Source: Desulfobacterales bacterium
GTDB lineage: Bacteria; Desulfobacterota; Desulfobacteria; Desulfobacterales; JALSRD01
DNA length: 36,924 nucleotides
Direction of reading: 5' to 3'
NCBI GenBank assembly: GCA_026984935.1
Contig: JALSRD010000092.1
Coordinates: 1-36,924, forward strand
Position 1 is the first letter of the stretch. Each line of letters begins with the position of its first letter. The notes below the pieces were generated by a model. That model had not been told where the DNA came from, ran no database searches, and was given only the letters and a program-made list of their open reading frames with translations. Shown here piece by piece: positions 8,721-16,620 of the stretch. The translations under genes were made by a program, and so were the position numbers.

Positions 8721-9326
8721 TCAACCTCTCAGCCGGGTGCTGATCCGCTGGCGTGTCGCATCATCGATGCCGAGCCGCTGCGCCAGCCGTTGCAGGTATT
8801 CCCGTTCGGTTTGGGTGTCGACGGTGATGGCTGCCAGCGAGGCGGCAAAAACCTGTTCGGCCATCTGCGGCGTTTTCACTTGGCTGGCGATGGACTCGAT
8901 GTCGCCGGGAGTCAGCAGTTCCCGTGTGATAAAAGCCTGTTCCTCGGTACTCAGGTCCAGGCTTTTCAGCCGTCCGAGAATTCGGCTGCGTTCATCGGAA
9001 TCGATATTGCCGTCGGCATTGGCGGCCGCAATCATGGCGCGGATCAGCAGTACGGCGTCCTCGGCAGCGGTAGCCGAGGACAGGCCGCCATCCGTTTTTG
9101 TCGCCCCGCCGGGTGGCGGGGGGGGCACTGCGGCAGCTGAAGATGGTGCCGGTGGCGGGGGCGGCGTGGCCGACGGTATAGATGGACGGGAAGAACCCTG
9201 CTGATGCATGTAGTGTTCGGCAGCCTCCAGGGCCACGCCCAACAGGCCCAGGCCAAGACCGCTTCTGCCGGCCAGACCGCCGCGGCCCAAAAGAAGCCCG
9301 CCAAGCAGTTTTTCGGGGTTGATCAT
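8721..9326 (-). CDS. DUF533/TerB-like protein with proline-rich linker
   Basis: 201 residues; GGGAGG lies seven bases before ATG 9326. The N-terminus is glycine/leucine-rich (LLGGLLLGRGGLAG..., 7-33), as in YebE/DUF533 proteins, and probably membrane-associating. It is followed by a linker with two runs of five prolines (55-59 and 68-72). Residues ~88-200 form an all-helical TerB-like domain: AMIAAANADGNIDSDERSRI is the typical acidic helix pair, and the domain ends in LAQRLGIDDATRQ. Function is unknown in this family. Its neighbour encodes a GYF_2 domain, a fold that in other proteins binds proline-rich peptides. Confidence 0.75.
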   Translation of the reverse strand: MINPEKLLGGLLLGRGGLAGRSGLGLGLLGVALEAAEHYMHQQGSSRPSIPSATPPPPPAPSSAAAVPPPPPGGATKTDGGLSSATAAEDAVLLIRAMIAAANADGNIDSDERSRILGRLKSLDLSTEEQAFITRELLTPGDIESIASQVKTPQMAEQVFAASLAAITVDTQTEREYLQRLAQRLGIDDATRQRISTRLRG

Positions 9327-9456
9327 GATGTTGCCTCCCGGAAAGCAGAATCATCCGGATATGCTGTTACGGCGGAACCGTCCGCCGGATTAACGCACCG
9401 GGTTGCGGTTTTTCAACTCGTTGCGGGGATTGCAGACTAAACAGGGGATGCGGTGC

Positions 9457-9879
9457 TCAGTCGGTTTCACTGTCCGGCGATGATATCAACGGTACCTTGT
9501 AAAATTCCACACCTTCTTTTTCCAGGGTCTTTTCTTCTTCCTTCGTACTGACTCCTCTAATATTGCGTGGTTTGGAAACACCGTAGTGTATCTTCAAGGC
9601 TTCCCTGGCAAATTCGGCACCCACATTGTCAAAATTTTTTTCAACAAAACGGGAAATTTTGCGGCTCAACGCCGTCAGGACAACCTGCTGCATGTCAGCC
9701 GGTGAACCGCCGTCTGACGTTTTGATGGCAAAAGCGGAGGGGATTCTGGCTATCGTTGCATCATCGCACACAGGGCAACGGATCAGGCCGTTTTTATTCT
9801 GGGATTTATAAGCCTCGATGTCTTCGAACCAGCCCTCAAAGATATGGCTGTTGGCACATTGCAGGTCAAAGGCGATCAT
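9457..9879 (-). CDS. DUF1178 family protein
   Basis: 140 residues. The opening MIAFDLQCANSHIFEGWF with a later CPVCDD (residues ~36-41) is the signature of DUF1178: a small protein with a Cys-x-x-Cys zinc-ribbon-like N-terminus (C8 and the CPVC pair) and a helical middle (FVEKNFDNVGAEFAREALKIHYG). No function is established for the family, which is common in proteobacteria. It is monocistronic here, 130 bases upstream of the TerB-like gene and divergent from the SH3 protein gene. Confidence 0.8.
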   Translation of the reverse strand: MIAFDLQCANSHIFEGWFEDIEAYKSQNKNGLIRCPVCDDATIARIPSAFAIKTSDGGSPADMQQVVLTALSRKISRFVEKNFDNVGAEFAREALKIHYGVSKPRNIRGVSTKEEEKTLEKEGVEFYKVPLISSPDSETD

Positions 9880-9974
9880 TATTATAACCTACGGATATTT
9901 TATTCATATTATGCGTTCATAGCAACCTGGGCCGGTTTTTGGATCTTCGCGTCCCGATGTCCTAAAAAGGGGCG

Positions 9975-10043
9975 ATGGCGCACCGGTAAGGCTCAATGTG
10001 GCCATGCCAGAGCACGCCCATGCCTGCCTACCGGCTCGGCATC
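9975..10043. other. Long imperfect stem-loop in the 9880-10293 intergenic stretch
   Basis: The 414-base gap between divergent genes holds no convincing reading frame. CCGGTAAGGC (9983-9992) pairs with GCCTACCGG (10026-10034) through nine pairs and one bulged A; GATG at 9974-9977 can pair with CATC at 10040-10043 further out. The loop of about 33 nt contains further self-complementary pieces (GGCCATG, CATGCC). It could be a structured leader of the minus-strand gene, a small RNA, or a repeat. No T-run follows it on either strand. Confidence 0.35.
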
Positions 10044-10167
10044 TGAAATACGCCGCAGGCGGCTTGCTACTTTTGCATCTATATAAAATACCAAAGGTTG
10101 TCAAGACAATCAGACGTTGCACGGTGCGTATAAATTAACATACCCCGTCGGGCTTTCAAAGAAATTA

Positions 10168-10197
10168 TTGACAGATACGGCCTTTTGGCATCAGAAT
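10168..10197 (+). promoter_or_regulatory. Candidate sigma-70 promoter for the SH3-domain gene
   Basis: A perfect TTGACA (10168-10173) is followed after 18 bp by CAGAAT (10192-10197), which keeps the important second A and last T of the -10 box. The implied leader is about 90 nt to the start at 10294. Confidence 0.45.
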
Positions 10198-10293
10198 GAC
10201 CATTACTTTGGACAATGCTCACCGGCGTGTCAGCAGTCTGCCCGGCGGGCAAAATTTCTCGGGTGTTGAAAAACCTGCGGGGGGATGCCATTT

Positions 10294-10947
10294 ATGAAAC
10301 GACTTGCCCTTGTTGCCCTACTCGTGTCGGTCTGCTCGCTACCAGCTACTGCTGGCGATATGCGTTATGTGTCCGAACTCATGGAAATTACGCTTCGAAC
10401 AGGACCGGGCACCGGCCGCAAGATCATTGCCATGCTACCCTCTGACCTGAAAGTCGAGGTGCTGACGCCCGGTGATGAATGGACCCAGATCAGAACGCCC
10501 GACGGGAAGGAAGGCTGGGTTGTGAGCCGCTATCTGACCGCGGAAATGCCCAAAAGCCTGCAACTGGAAAGGCTGCAGCGTAAATATGAGGCCCTCGTCA
10601 AAAAGGCGGATGAACTGGCCAAGCAGAACAATGAACTCAAGACCCGCAATCAGGAGCTGGGCAGCGAGTTGGCCACCAAGGCCAAATCTTTAGACGAACT
10701 GGCGGCTTCCTATAAAACCCTGAAGGATGATTCGGCTGAATTTCTGAAGGTAAAGGCCAGATATCAGAAGGCCGCCACCCGCCTGACCGAGCTGTCGGCA
10801 AAATCCGAAAAGCTGGAAGAAGCCCTGTCCAAGCTCGAGCTGCACCAGAACATTCGCTGGTTTCTCAGCGGGGCCGGTGTTTTGCTGGTGGGGTTTATCA
10901 TCGGTTTCTCCGCCAAGCGTCAGCGGCGCCGGTCGTCGCTGCTATAG
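10294..10947 (+). CDS. TIGR04211/YgiM-type SH3 and coiled-coil membrane protein
   Basis: 217 residues from ATG 10294; a run of six G at 10277-10282 is well spaced for it, while the ATG at 10285 is too close. A signal peptide (KRLALVALLVSVCSLPATAG) is followed by a bacterial SH3 domain (about 25-85; LRTGPGTGRKII, EGWVVSRYL), a coiled coil (about 90-180, with KADELAKQNNELKTRNQEL), one transmembrane segment (FLSGAGVLLVGFIIGF) and a basic tail. This is the layout of E. coli YgiM and the TIGR04211 family: mainly periplasmic, anchored by the C-terminus. Role unknown; a link to cell-wall metabolism is often supposed. nadB begins 40 bases downstream. Confidence 0.85.
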   Translation: MKRLALVALLVSVCSLPATAGDMRYVSELMEITLRTGPGTGRKIIAMLPSDLKVEVLTPGDEWTQIRTPDGKEGWVVSRYLTAEMPKSLQLERLQRKYEALVKKADELAKQNNELKTRNQELGSELATKAKSLDELAASYKTLKDDSAEFLKVKARYQKAATRLTELSAKSEKLEEALSKLELHQNIRWFLSGAGVLLVGFIIGFSAKRQRRRSSLL

Positions 10948-10987
10948 CCCGGCGGGATTTTCGAAGGCTTGCGGTAATGGGGCAGCA

Positions 10988-12616
10988 ATGGAAATCGAGA
11001 CGGATTTTCTGGTGATCGGCAGCGGTGTGGCCGGTCTGAGTTTTGCGCTCAAAGTCGCAGATTTCGGCAGCGTTGCGCTGGTCACCAAAAGAGGCCTTCA
11101 GGATAGCAACACCAGCCAGGCCCAGGGCGGTATTGCCTCCGTTTTCGACCAGGGCGACTCTTTTGAGCTGCACATCAAAGATACCCTGGAAGCCGGAGAT
11201 GGTCTCTGCAATCCGGATGTGGTGGCCTATGTTATTCAGAATGCACCCCGCTGCATCCGTGAACTCATCGATCTGGGTGCCCGTTTCAACTTCAACGATA
11301 CCGCCGGTGACCGTCAGCTGGACCTGGGCCGCGAGGGCGGCCATTCGCGCAAGCGCATCGTGCACGCGCAGGACATGACCGGCCGGGAAGTGGAAACCGT
11401 GCTTGCGGACCACGTGCGTCGCCACCCGGCCATCGAGGTGTACGAAGATCACATCGCCGTCGATCTGATTACCTACTCCACGCGCATGCGCAGGGGAGGC
11501 GTAACCACCACCCACGAGGACTACTGCTGCGGCGCCTACGTGCTGGACCGCCGCAGCGGCCAGGTGAAGACCTTTGCCGCCAAAATCACGCTGCTGGCCA
11601 CCGGAGGAACGGGCAAAGTCTATCTTTACACCAGTAACCCCGATGTTGCCACCGGTGACGGTATCGCCATGGGGTACCGGGCCGGCGCCACCGTGGCCAA
11701 TCTCGAATTCGTGCAGTTTCATCCCACCTGCCTCTACCATCCGGCCGCCAAAAATTTCCTGATCTCCGAAGCTGTGCGGGGTGAAGGCGCGCGACTGATC
11801 GACCGGCACGGGCACCGTTTCATGGATCGATACGACCCCCGGGGTGAGTTGGCCTGCCGCGATGTGGTCGCGCGCGCCATCGACACCGAGCTGAAAAAGA
11901 GTGGCGCCGATTCGGTATTTCTGGATATTTCGCACAAACCGGCCGCTTTCGTGAAACAGCGCTTTCCCAATTTGCACCGGAAATGTCTGCAGTTCGGCTA
12001 TGATATGACCCGCCAACCCATTCCGGTAGTGCCTGCGGCGCATTATATGTGCGGCGGTGTGGTGACCGATCTGTTCGGCCGCACCGACATCCACCGGCTG
12101 TATGCTGTCGGTGAAACCGCCTGTACCGGTTTGCACGGCGCCAACCGGCTTGCCAGCAACTCGCTGAGCGAAGCACTGGTCTATGCGCACGGTGCCGCCG
12201 AGCAGGCCCGGCAGGATCTGAGAAAGCCGCAGGCCGATTTTTTCAAAAACCTGCCGTCGTGGGATGAAAGCGGCACCACAGACAGCGACGAAGTCATCAC
12301 GGTATCCCAGAACTGGGATGAAATCCGGCGGTTTATGTGGAACTACGTCGGTATTGTCCGGTCTGACAAACGCCTGTCGCGTGCCCAGCGGCGCATCGAG
12401 ATTATCCAGCAGGAAATCCACGAGTATTACTGGGACTTCAAAATTTCCGCCGACCTCATCGAACTGCGCAACATCGCTCTGGTGGCCGAACTGATCATTC
12501 GTTGCGCCATGCACCGCAAGGAAAGCCGTGGGCTGCACTACACCATCGGCCATCCGCAGCGTGATGACCGGCGCTGGCGCCGGGACACGGTGCTGCGCCG
12601 TCCACTGGTGGTTTAG
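10988..12616 (+). CDS. nadB: L-aspartate oxidase
   Basis: FAD enzyme oxidising L-aspartate to iminoaspartate, the first step of de novo NAD synthesis; under anaerobic conditions fumarate is the likely acceptor. From ATG 10988 it has 542 residues, the usual length. GSGVAG (11-16) is the dinucleotide-binding motif; NTSQAQGGIA, EFVQFHPTCLY, EAVRGEGARLID, GANRLASNSLSEALVYAHGAA and the C-terminal helical domain follow in family order. Succinate dehydrogenase/fumarate reductase flavoproteins are related, but the covalent-FAD histidine context is absent and NadB-type motifs fit better. nadA and nadC are not in the window. A long antisense frame covers the gene and is a composition artefact. Confidence 0.95.
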   Translation: MEIETDFLVIGSGVAGLSFALKVADFGSVALVTKRGLQDSNTSQAQGGIASVFDQGDSFELHIKDTLEAGDGLCNPDVVAYVIQNAPRCIRELIDLGARFNFNDTAGDRQLDLGREGGHSRKRIVHAQDMTGREVETVLADHVRRHPAIEVYEDHIAVDLITYSTRMRRGGVTTTHEDYCCGAYVLDRRSGQVKTFAAKITLLATGGTGKVYLYTSNPDVATGDGIAMGYRAGATVANLEFVQFHPTCLYHPAAKNFLISEAVRGEGARLIDRHGHRFMDRYDPRGELACRDVVARAIDTELKKSGADSVFLDISHKPAAFVKQRFPNLHRKCLQFGYDMTRQPIPVVPAAHYMCGGVVTDLFGRTDIHRLYAVGETACTGLHGANRLASNSLSEALVYAHGAAEQARQDLRKPQADFFKNLPSWDESGTTDSDEVITVSQNWDEIRRFMWNYVGIVRSDKRLSRAQRRIEIIQQEIHEYYWDFKISADLIELRNIALVAELIIRCAMHRKESRGLHYTIGHPQRDDRRWRRDTVLRRPLVV

Positions 12617-12662
12617 CGTACCTTGCGGGGCAGCATGAATTCCCGCGGTCCGCAACGCTGTA

Positions 12663-12690
12663 TTGACATCGCGGCCACGTGCATTAGATT
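12663..12690 (+). promoter_or_regulatory. Candidate promoter upstream of dnaJ
   Basis: TTGACA (12663-12668) and TAGATT (12685-12690) with a 16-bp spacer lie in the 219-base gap after nadB. The leader to dnaJ would be about 140 nt. No CIRCE-type inverted repeat was seen, so heat-shock control by HrcA is not supported by the sequence. Confidence 0.35.
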
Positions 12691-12835
12691 TACTTCAACC
12701 CGAAACGTGTCGCTGCCGATATTAGCTATATGGCAGGTGGCGGGGGACTTTTTATTTTTGGCGGAAATTCACTCAGCGGTTTCATCGACGTGCAGGGTGC
12801 GTTGGATGCCGGCAAGAAACGGCGCGGGATGATCA

Positions 12836-13948
12836 ATGGCAGGCAAACGCGACTACTATGAGATTCTGGGGCTCGGTCGGGATGCGGATGAACGCGAACT
12901 CAAAGCCGCTTACCGCAAAATGGCCCTGAAATACCATCCGGACAAGAACCCGGGAAACCGGGAGGCGGAAGAAAAATTCAAGGAGGCCGCCGAGGCCTAT
13001 GAGGTGCTGCATGATCCCCAGAAGCGCCAGATATACGACCAGTATGGCCACGAGGGGCTGGAGGGCACCGGGTTTTCCGGTTTTGGCGGGTTCGAGGATA
13101 TTTTTTCGAGTTTCGGCGGCATCTTCGAGGATCTTTTCGGATTCGGATCCGGGCACCGCGGTCGCGGCCGGCGCGGATCGGATCTGCGCTACGATTTGAC
13201 CCTGAGTTTCATGGAAGCGGCCTTCGGCAAGGAAACCGAAATCGAACTGACCAAAATGGTCGCCTGCCCCCGCTGCCAGGGCAACGGGTGTGAGCCGGAC
13301 ACACAGCCGGAAACCTGCCCGCGGTGCAACGGGAGCGGCCAGGTTTCCCAGACCCAGGGGTTTTTTACGATTCGGACCAACTGCCCGGCCTGCGGCGGCG
13401 TCGGACGTCATATCCCGCATCCCTGCGTGGAATGCCGTGGCAGGGGTCAGGTGCGACAGCGCAAGACCGTGTCCGTCAAAATTCCCGCCGGCGTGGACAA
13501 CGGATCACGGTTGCGGCTTTCCGGGGAGGGTGAGGCCGGCAGCCAGGGCGGTCCGGCGGGCGATCTTTATGTTTTTATCCATGTCAAACCCCACGATTTC
13601 TTCCAGCGCCGCGAAACAGACGTGATCTGTGAAGTGCCCATCTCGTTTGTGCAGGCCGCCCTGGGCGACGAAATCATGGTGCCGACGCTGACCGGTGAAA
13701 AGAAGCTCAAGATTCATCGGGGCACCCAGCCGGGGGATCTCTACCGTTTTCGCGGTGCGGGCATCCCATCACTGAGAAACGGTACCCGCGGCGACCAGAT
13801 TGTCCAGGTGGCGGTAAAAACACCAACCCATCTGACCAAGAAACAGGAAGCCCTGCTGCGGGAATTCAAAGAACTGGAAGCCGCCAAGCTGACCAGCCGG
13901 CTGCGCAACATCCTCAAAGGCTCGGCCAAGGCCGCAGGATCGGCGTAA
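12836..13948 (+). CDS. dnaJ: Chaperone DnaJ (class A J-protein)
   Basis: Co-chaperone that delivers substrates to DnaK and stimulates its ATPase. 370 residues with all class A parts: a J domain (about 5-70) with HPD at 34-36, a Gly/Phe-rich stretch (about 75-110; [17 protein letters not shown]), a zinc domain with four CxxCxGxG units beginning at C144 (CPRCQGNG), C161 (CPRCNGSG), C183 (CPACGGVG) and C197 (CVECRGRG), and C-terminal substrate domains with [17 protein letters not shown]. dnaK and grpE are not adjacent, so this may be an extra or stand-alone dnaJ. The ribosome site is weak. Confidence 0.93.
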   Translation: MAGKRDYYEILGLGRDADERELKAAYRKMALKYHPDKNPGNREAEEKFKEAAEAYEVLHDPQKRQIYDQYGHEGLEGTGFSGFGGFEDIFSSFGGIFEDLFGFGSGHRGRGRRGSDLRYDLTLSFMEAAFGKETEIELTKMVACPRCQGNGCEPDTQPETCPRCNGSGQVSQTQGFFTIRTNCPACGGVGRHIPHPCVECRGRGQVRQRKTVSVKIPAGVDNGSRLRLSGEGEAGSQGGPAGDLYVFIHVKPHDFFQRRETDVICEVPISFVQAALGDEIMVPTLTGEKKLKIHRGTQPGDLYRFRGAGIPSLRNGTRGDQIVQVAVKTPTHLTKKQEALLREFKELEAAKLTSRLRNILKGSAKAAGSA

Positions 13949-13979
13949 GGCATAAGAGATTACCAGAAACAGGCGGGAT

Positions 13980-14372
13980 ATGCCCATGTATGAGTTACGC
14001 GTCGCCACCCACTTCGCCGCTGCCCACCAGCTGCAGATGGTGGCCCAAAAGTGCGAAAACCTGCACGGCCACAACTGGAAGGTGGATGTCTGTGTACGGG
14101 GCGAAAAACTCGATGCCGGCGGCGTGCTGGTCGACTTCGGCGTGATTAAGCGCCACGTTGCCGATATCATGGAAGAGCTGGACCATAAATTTTTAAACCA
14201 ACTGGAGCCCTTCAGGGAGAACTTCCCGCCTTCTTCGGAAAACATTGCGCGTTACGTCGCCCGCCGATTGCAAACCGCCCTTGGGGGACTTGCGGTGCAC
14301 GTTTCCAGCGTGAGCGCCTGGGAGTCCGATAACGCCTGCGCAACCTATTTCCCCCCGCCGGATGACCTGTGA
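13980..14372 (+). CDS. queD: 6-carboxy-5,6,7,8-tetrahydropterin synthase (QueD/PTPS family)
   Basis: Converts dihydroneopterin triphosphate to carboxy-tetrahydropterin in queuosine precursor synthesis. 130 residues. HFAAAH (residues 11-16) and LHGHN (28-32) give the three zinc histidines; C25 in KCENLHGHN is the catalytic Cys; the C-terminal AWESDNACATY holds the substrate-binding Glu. The second ATG, at 13986, gives MYELRVATHF, the usual family start, and is better spaced from GGCGGG, so it may be the real start. No queC or queE is adjacent. The EndoU gene begins within ten bases of its stop. Confidence 0.9.
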   Translation: MPMYELRVATHFAAAHQLQMVAQKCENLHGHNWKVDVCVRGEKLDAGGVLVDFGVIKRHVADIMEELDHKFLNQLEPFRENFPPSSENIARYVARRLQTALGGLAVHVSSVSAWESDNACATYFPPPDDL

Positions 14373-14381
14373 GGCTGTGCC

Positions 14382-14930
14382 GTGGCCGCTTTACGGCAGC
14401 ATTGGCCAACATTCCGCGGTGGCATGAACCCGCATTGCCGCAGCTGGCAGAAAGCCGTCCGCCGCCTGCTGGCCATCGCTCTGCTGGCGGAGCTGCTTTT
14501 GCCGTCCGTCGCTGCGGCACGCACATTCAGTCATACGCGGCCGGCCGTCAACATTACCCACATCTTTTGCGGCGAAATCAACCGGCGCGGCAAACCGGTG
14601 GGCTTTCACGCCCGCCCCGGCGGCCGCGACCCCCGTACGGCGCACGTGCTGAAAATTGTTGCGGCGCCCAACAGCGCCGGCGTGTACACGGCCAAAGTGG
14701 AGATATGGGACGCGCGCCGGCGCCGCTGGAAAGAGAAATTTTCAACCTTCTTTCCTGACCGCATGGACCGGCAGGCGGTCATCGACGCCATTTTGTACGC
14801 CTGGCGGCGGCGCGGTTCGGACCGCAAGCGGTCGTGGCGCGGACCGTCCGGGCGGGGCTTCATCATCCAGGGCTACCTGGGGCGCTACGGCGACATCATG
14901 ACCGCTTTTCCCATTTATCGTAAGGACTGA
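14382..14930 (+). CDS. Secreted EndoU-type ribonuclease, putative toxin
   Basis: 182 residues from GTG 14382 (GAGG seven bases upstream); ATG 14424 is an alternative and keeps the signal peptide. Residues 27-46 are a hydrophobic signal sequence ending VAAA. The rest (~136 residues) fits the bacterial EndoU domain: THIFCGEINRRGKPVGFH carries H60 and H76, 16 apart as for the two catalytic His of EndoU enzymes. VYTAKVEIWD, STFFPD, a basic segment, GYLGRYG and a final TAFPIY follow in family order. The usual Tyr in TAYP is Phe176 here. EndoU enzymes cleave RNA, often after U; bacterial ones are mostly toxin C-termini. This one is a small free-standing protein with very basic patches, two bases before a small acidic partner gene. 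The fold call is good; the toxin role is inferred. Confidence 0.78.
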   Translation: MAALRQHWPTFRGGMNPHCRSWQKAVRRLLAIALLAELLLPSVAAARTFSHTRPAVNITHIFCGEINRRGKPVGFHARPGGRDPRTAHVLKIVAAPNSAGVYTAKVEIWDARRRRWKEKFSTFFPDRMDRQAVIDAILYAWRRRGSDRKRSWRGPSGRGFIIQGYLGRYGDIMTAFPIYRKD

Positions 14931-14932
14931 TC

Positions 14933-15256
14933 ATGACCTTTACGCTGCGCCATGACAAATACGGCCTGCCGCGGGTTCGCGCTGACCGGGCGCACCGGCG
15001 CCTGGCAGATTTCCTGGAGACCGACGTGCAGGAAAACGAGAGCCTGGCGCGCGAGCTGCTTCAGGACCTGGCGGCCGTGGAGCAGAAGCCCGCTGAAAGC
15101 CTTGAAGTCATCGGCAATGCCTACGTGCTGACCATGGCGGCGGACGGCGTGACCATCAGCGACCTGTACGACGATAGCAGTGCGCCCTATCGCACCGATC
15201 CGGATCACTTCCGCCGGGCGCTGACGCAATGGCTGGCGTTTATCACCGATTCCTGA
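14933..15256 (+). CDS. Small acidic protein, putative immunity partner of the EndoU nuclease (YacL/UPF0231-like)
   Basis: 107 residues with no signal peptide, so probably cytoplasmic. It is acidic overall (about 20 Asp/Glu against about 12 Arg/Lys), complementing the basic nuclease encoded two bases upstream. A loose resemblance to E. coli YacL (UPF0231) can be traced: VQENESLARELL against VKENLALLDEVE, then GNAYVLTM against GHEYTLWM, and a final hydrophobic helix. The start ATG is coupled to the preceding TGA. The immunity role is inferred from the pairing, size and charge; another accessory function is possible. Confidence 0.6.
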   Translation: MTFTLRHDKYGLPRVRADRAHRRLADFLETDVQENESLARELLQDLAAVEQKPAESLEVIGNAYVLTMAADGVTISDLYDDSSAPYRTDPDHFRRALTQWLAFITDS

Positions 15257-15275
15257 AGCCGGCTCGAGATTGCGT

Positions 15276-15291
15276 GGCCCGCTTGCGGGTC
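15276..15291. terminator. Hairpin between convergent operons
   Basis: GGCCCG (15276-15281) pairs with CGGGTC (15286-15291) around a CTTG loop, with one G-U pair. It lies in the 136-base gap between the convergent EndoU and tupC operons. The only T-run nearby is 15 bases downstream on the + strand, so it is a weak terminator candidate. Confidence 0.25.
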
Positions 15292-15392
15292 CGGCGGTGT
15301 GCTGGATTTTTCCGGCGGCATTTGTCGTAACGGCCCTGCCGTGGCGGGTGAATGCCGGTGTACGGTGAGAGGGGCGTCTGGGTGCGCGCGGC

Positions 15393-16406
15393 TCATATCC
15401 ACTGCACGTTTTGCGGGTTGAATCCAACGAAAACCCGGTCGGCCGGCCAGAGGGACATTGCGCGGAAGCCTGCCGGTGCCATCAGAACATGGAAATGATG
15501 CCCGCTGATGTTCACCGTAATTAACAGTGCATGCCTGCGATCGTCGTGACGGACGGTGAGCATACGCCCGGAAAGCCATATGCCGCCATCTTGGGGCGGC
15601 TGGGAAACGAGGCGTATGGCGGCCGGATTGATCATGGCGACTTCCTGGTTGCCCGGCGGTGCGCGCAGAACCATTTTCCGGCCGTCCGGCAGGACTTTTT
15701 CCACATGCCCGCCGCTTTTCCGGTGCCAAGGGCCGAAGACCATGTTGGTAAAACCGGAATCGACCACTTTCCCCTGAAACAGAAAGACCGTGCGTTCGGT
15801 CACCTGTTCCAGCCACTGCCGGTTGTGGCTGGCGATGAGCAGGCTGGTGCCCCACCTGTCGCGTGCGCGGGCAACGGCCCGGCGGATGAGATGGGCACTG
15901 TGGGCGTCGACGCTGGCGGTCGGCTCATCCAGGATGAGCACCTCCGGTTTCAGAACCAGCCTGGCGGCCAGAGCCACGCGCTGGGCTTCGCCACCGGACA
16001 GCGCGTGCCACTTGCGGCGGCTGAAGTCCGGCGCCAGACCCACCCACGCAAGGGCGCTTTCCACGCGCTTTTGCAGGTCCGTCACATCCCGGCGCACTTT
16101 CAGACCGTAGGCCACATTTTCGAAAACCGATCGTTTGAGCAGATACGGCTCCTGGAGCAGGAGGGTTACTTTCCGCTTTTCCTCCGGCGAGATGAAGCGC
16201 GCCGACCGGCCCTTGAATGATATGCTTCCGCACACAGGAACCGACATCAGCGCCAGAATGCGCAACAAAGTGGTTTTCCCGCTGCCGTTGGGGCCGGCGA
16301 ATCCCACGGCCGATCCCTGCCGGATGTCCAGGGATTCGATTTCGAGAACCGGTTTATCGGAGTAAACCGCTTGCAGATTTTGGATATGGTAAAGTGCCGT
16401 CGCCAT
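15393..16406 (-). CDS. tupC: Tungstate ABC transporter ATP-binding protein
   Basis: 337 residues from ATG 16406; the frame extends to 16466 but MATALYHIQNLQ is the natural family start. Walker A GPNGSGKTT (38-46), Q-loop LLLQEP, signature LSGGEAQR, Walker B VLILDEPT and the His-loop IASHN are all present. About 110 extra C-terminal residues end in a TOBE-like segment (HHFHVLMAPAGFRAM). It energises uptake of tungstate (or molybdate) with TupA and TupB. It is separated from tupB by 214 bases containing a ~140-bp repeat, so polycistronic expression is uncertain. Assigned to tungstate from its partners. Confidence 0.85.
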   Translation of the reverse strand: MATALYHIQNLQAVYSDKPVLEIESLDIRQGSAVGFAGPNGSGKTTLLRILALMSVPVCGSISFKGRSARFISPEEKRKVTLLLQEPYLLKRSVFENVAYGLKVRRDVTDLQKRVESALAWVGLAPDFSRRKWHALSGGEAQRVALAARLVLKPEVLILDEPTASVDAHSAHLIRRAVARARDRWGTSLLIASHNRQWLEQVTERTVFLFQGKVVDSGFTNMVFGPWHRKSGGHVEKVLPDGRKMVLRAPPGNQEVAMINPAAIRLVSQPPQDGGIWLSGRMLTVRHDDRRHALLITVNISGHHFHVLMAPAGFRAMSLWPADRVFVGFNPQNVQWI

Positions 16407-16464
16407 GATGTGCTTTACGCTGGATTTAATGGGTTCGATAAGCGCCCGGGCTTTTTGCTTGCGC

Positions 16465-16606
16465 AAGCTTTTTCGAAAGCTGTGCGCCGCTCGGCCAAAT
16501 TCCGGAAACGCGTCCTTTTCTTCTCCAACAGCCTGGGGTTGCTAACGCTTAAACCCTGCATAGCTTTTTACCGAAAAGTCTTGAAATCCCCTCGAAACCG
16601 GCTTTT
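16465..16606 (+). repeat. Copy A of a ~140-bp dispersed repeat (inverted relative to copy B)
   Basis: Aligned by hand with the reverse complement of 18560-18704: about 117 of 141 compared positions agree, with a few one- or two-base gaps. Conserved blocks include GCTGTGCGCCGCT, AACGCTTAAA, CCTGCA and CTTGAAATCC. It fills the gap between tupB and tupC. A perfect 12-bp palindrome GCTTGCGCAAGC (16457-16468) overlaps its left end. There is no open reading frame inside, so it is non-coding, perhaps of the MITE or REP kind. Confidence 0.75.
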
Positions 16607-16620
16607 CGGGACTGTCAGAT

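Noticed and set aside
10898-12655. 585-codon open frame on the minus strand opposite nadB
   Set aside because: The plus strand carries all NadB motifs; the antisense frame is His/Val/Gly-rich without domains and follows from G+C-rich codon bias.
12623-12832. 69-codon frame between nadB and dnaJ
   Set aside because: No ribosome site, no family resemblance, and it covers the likely dnaJ promoter.
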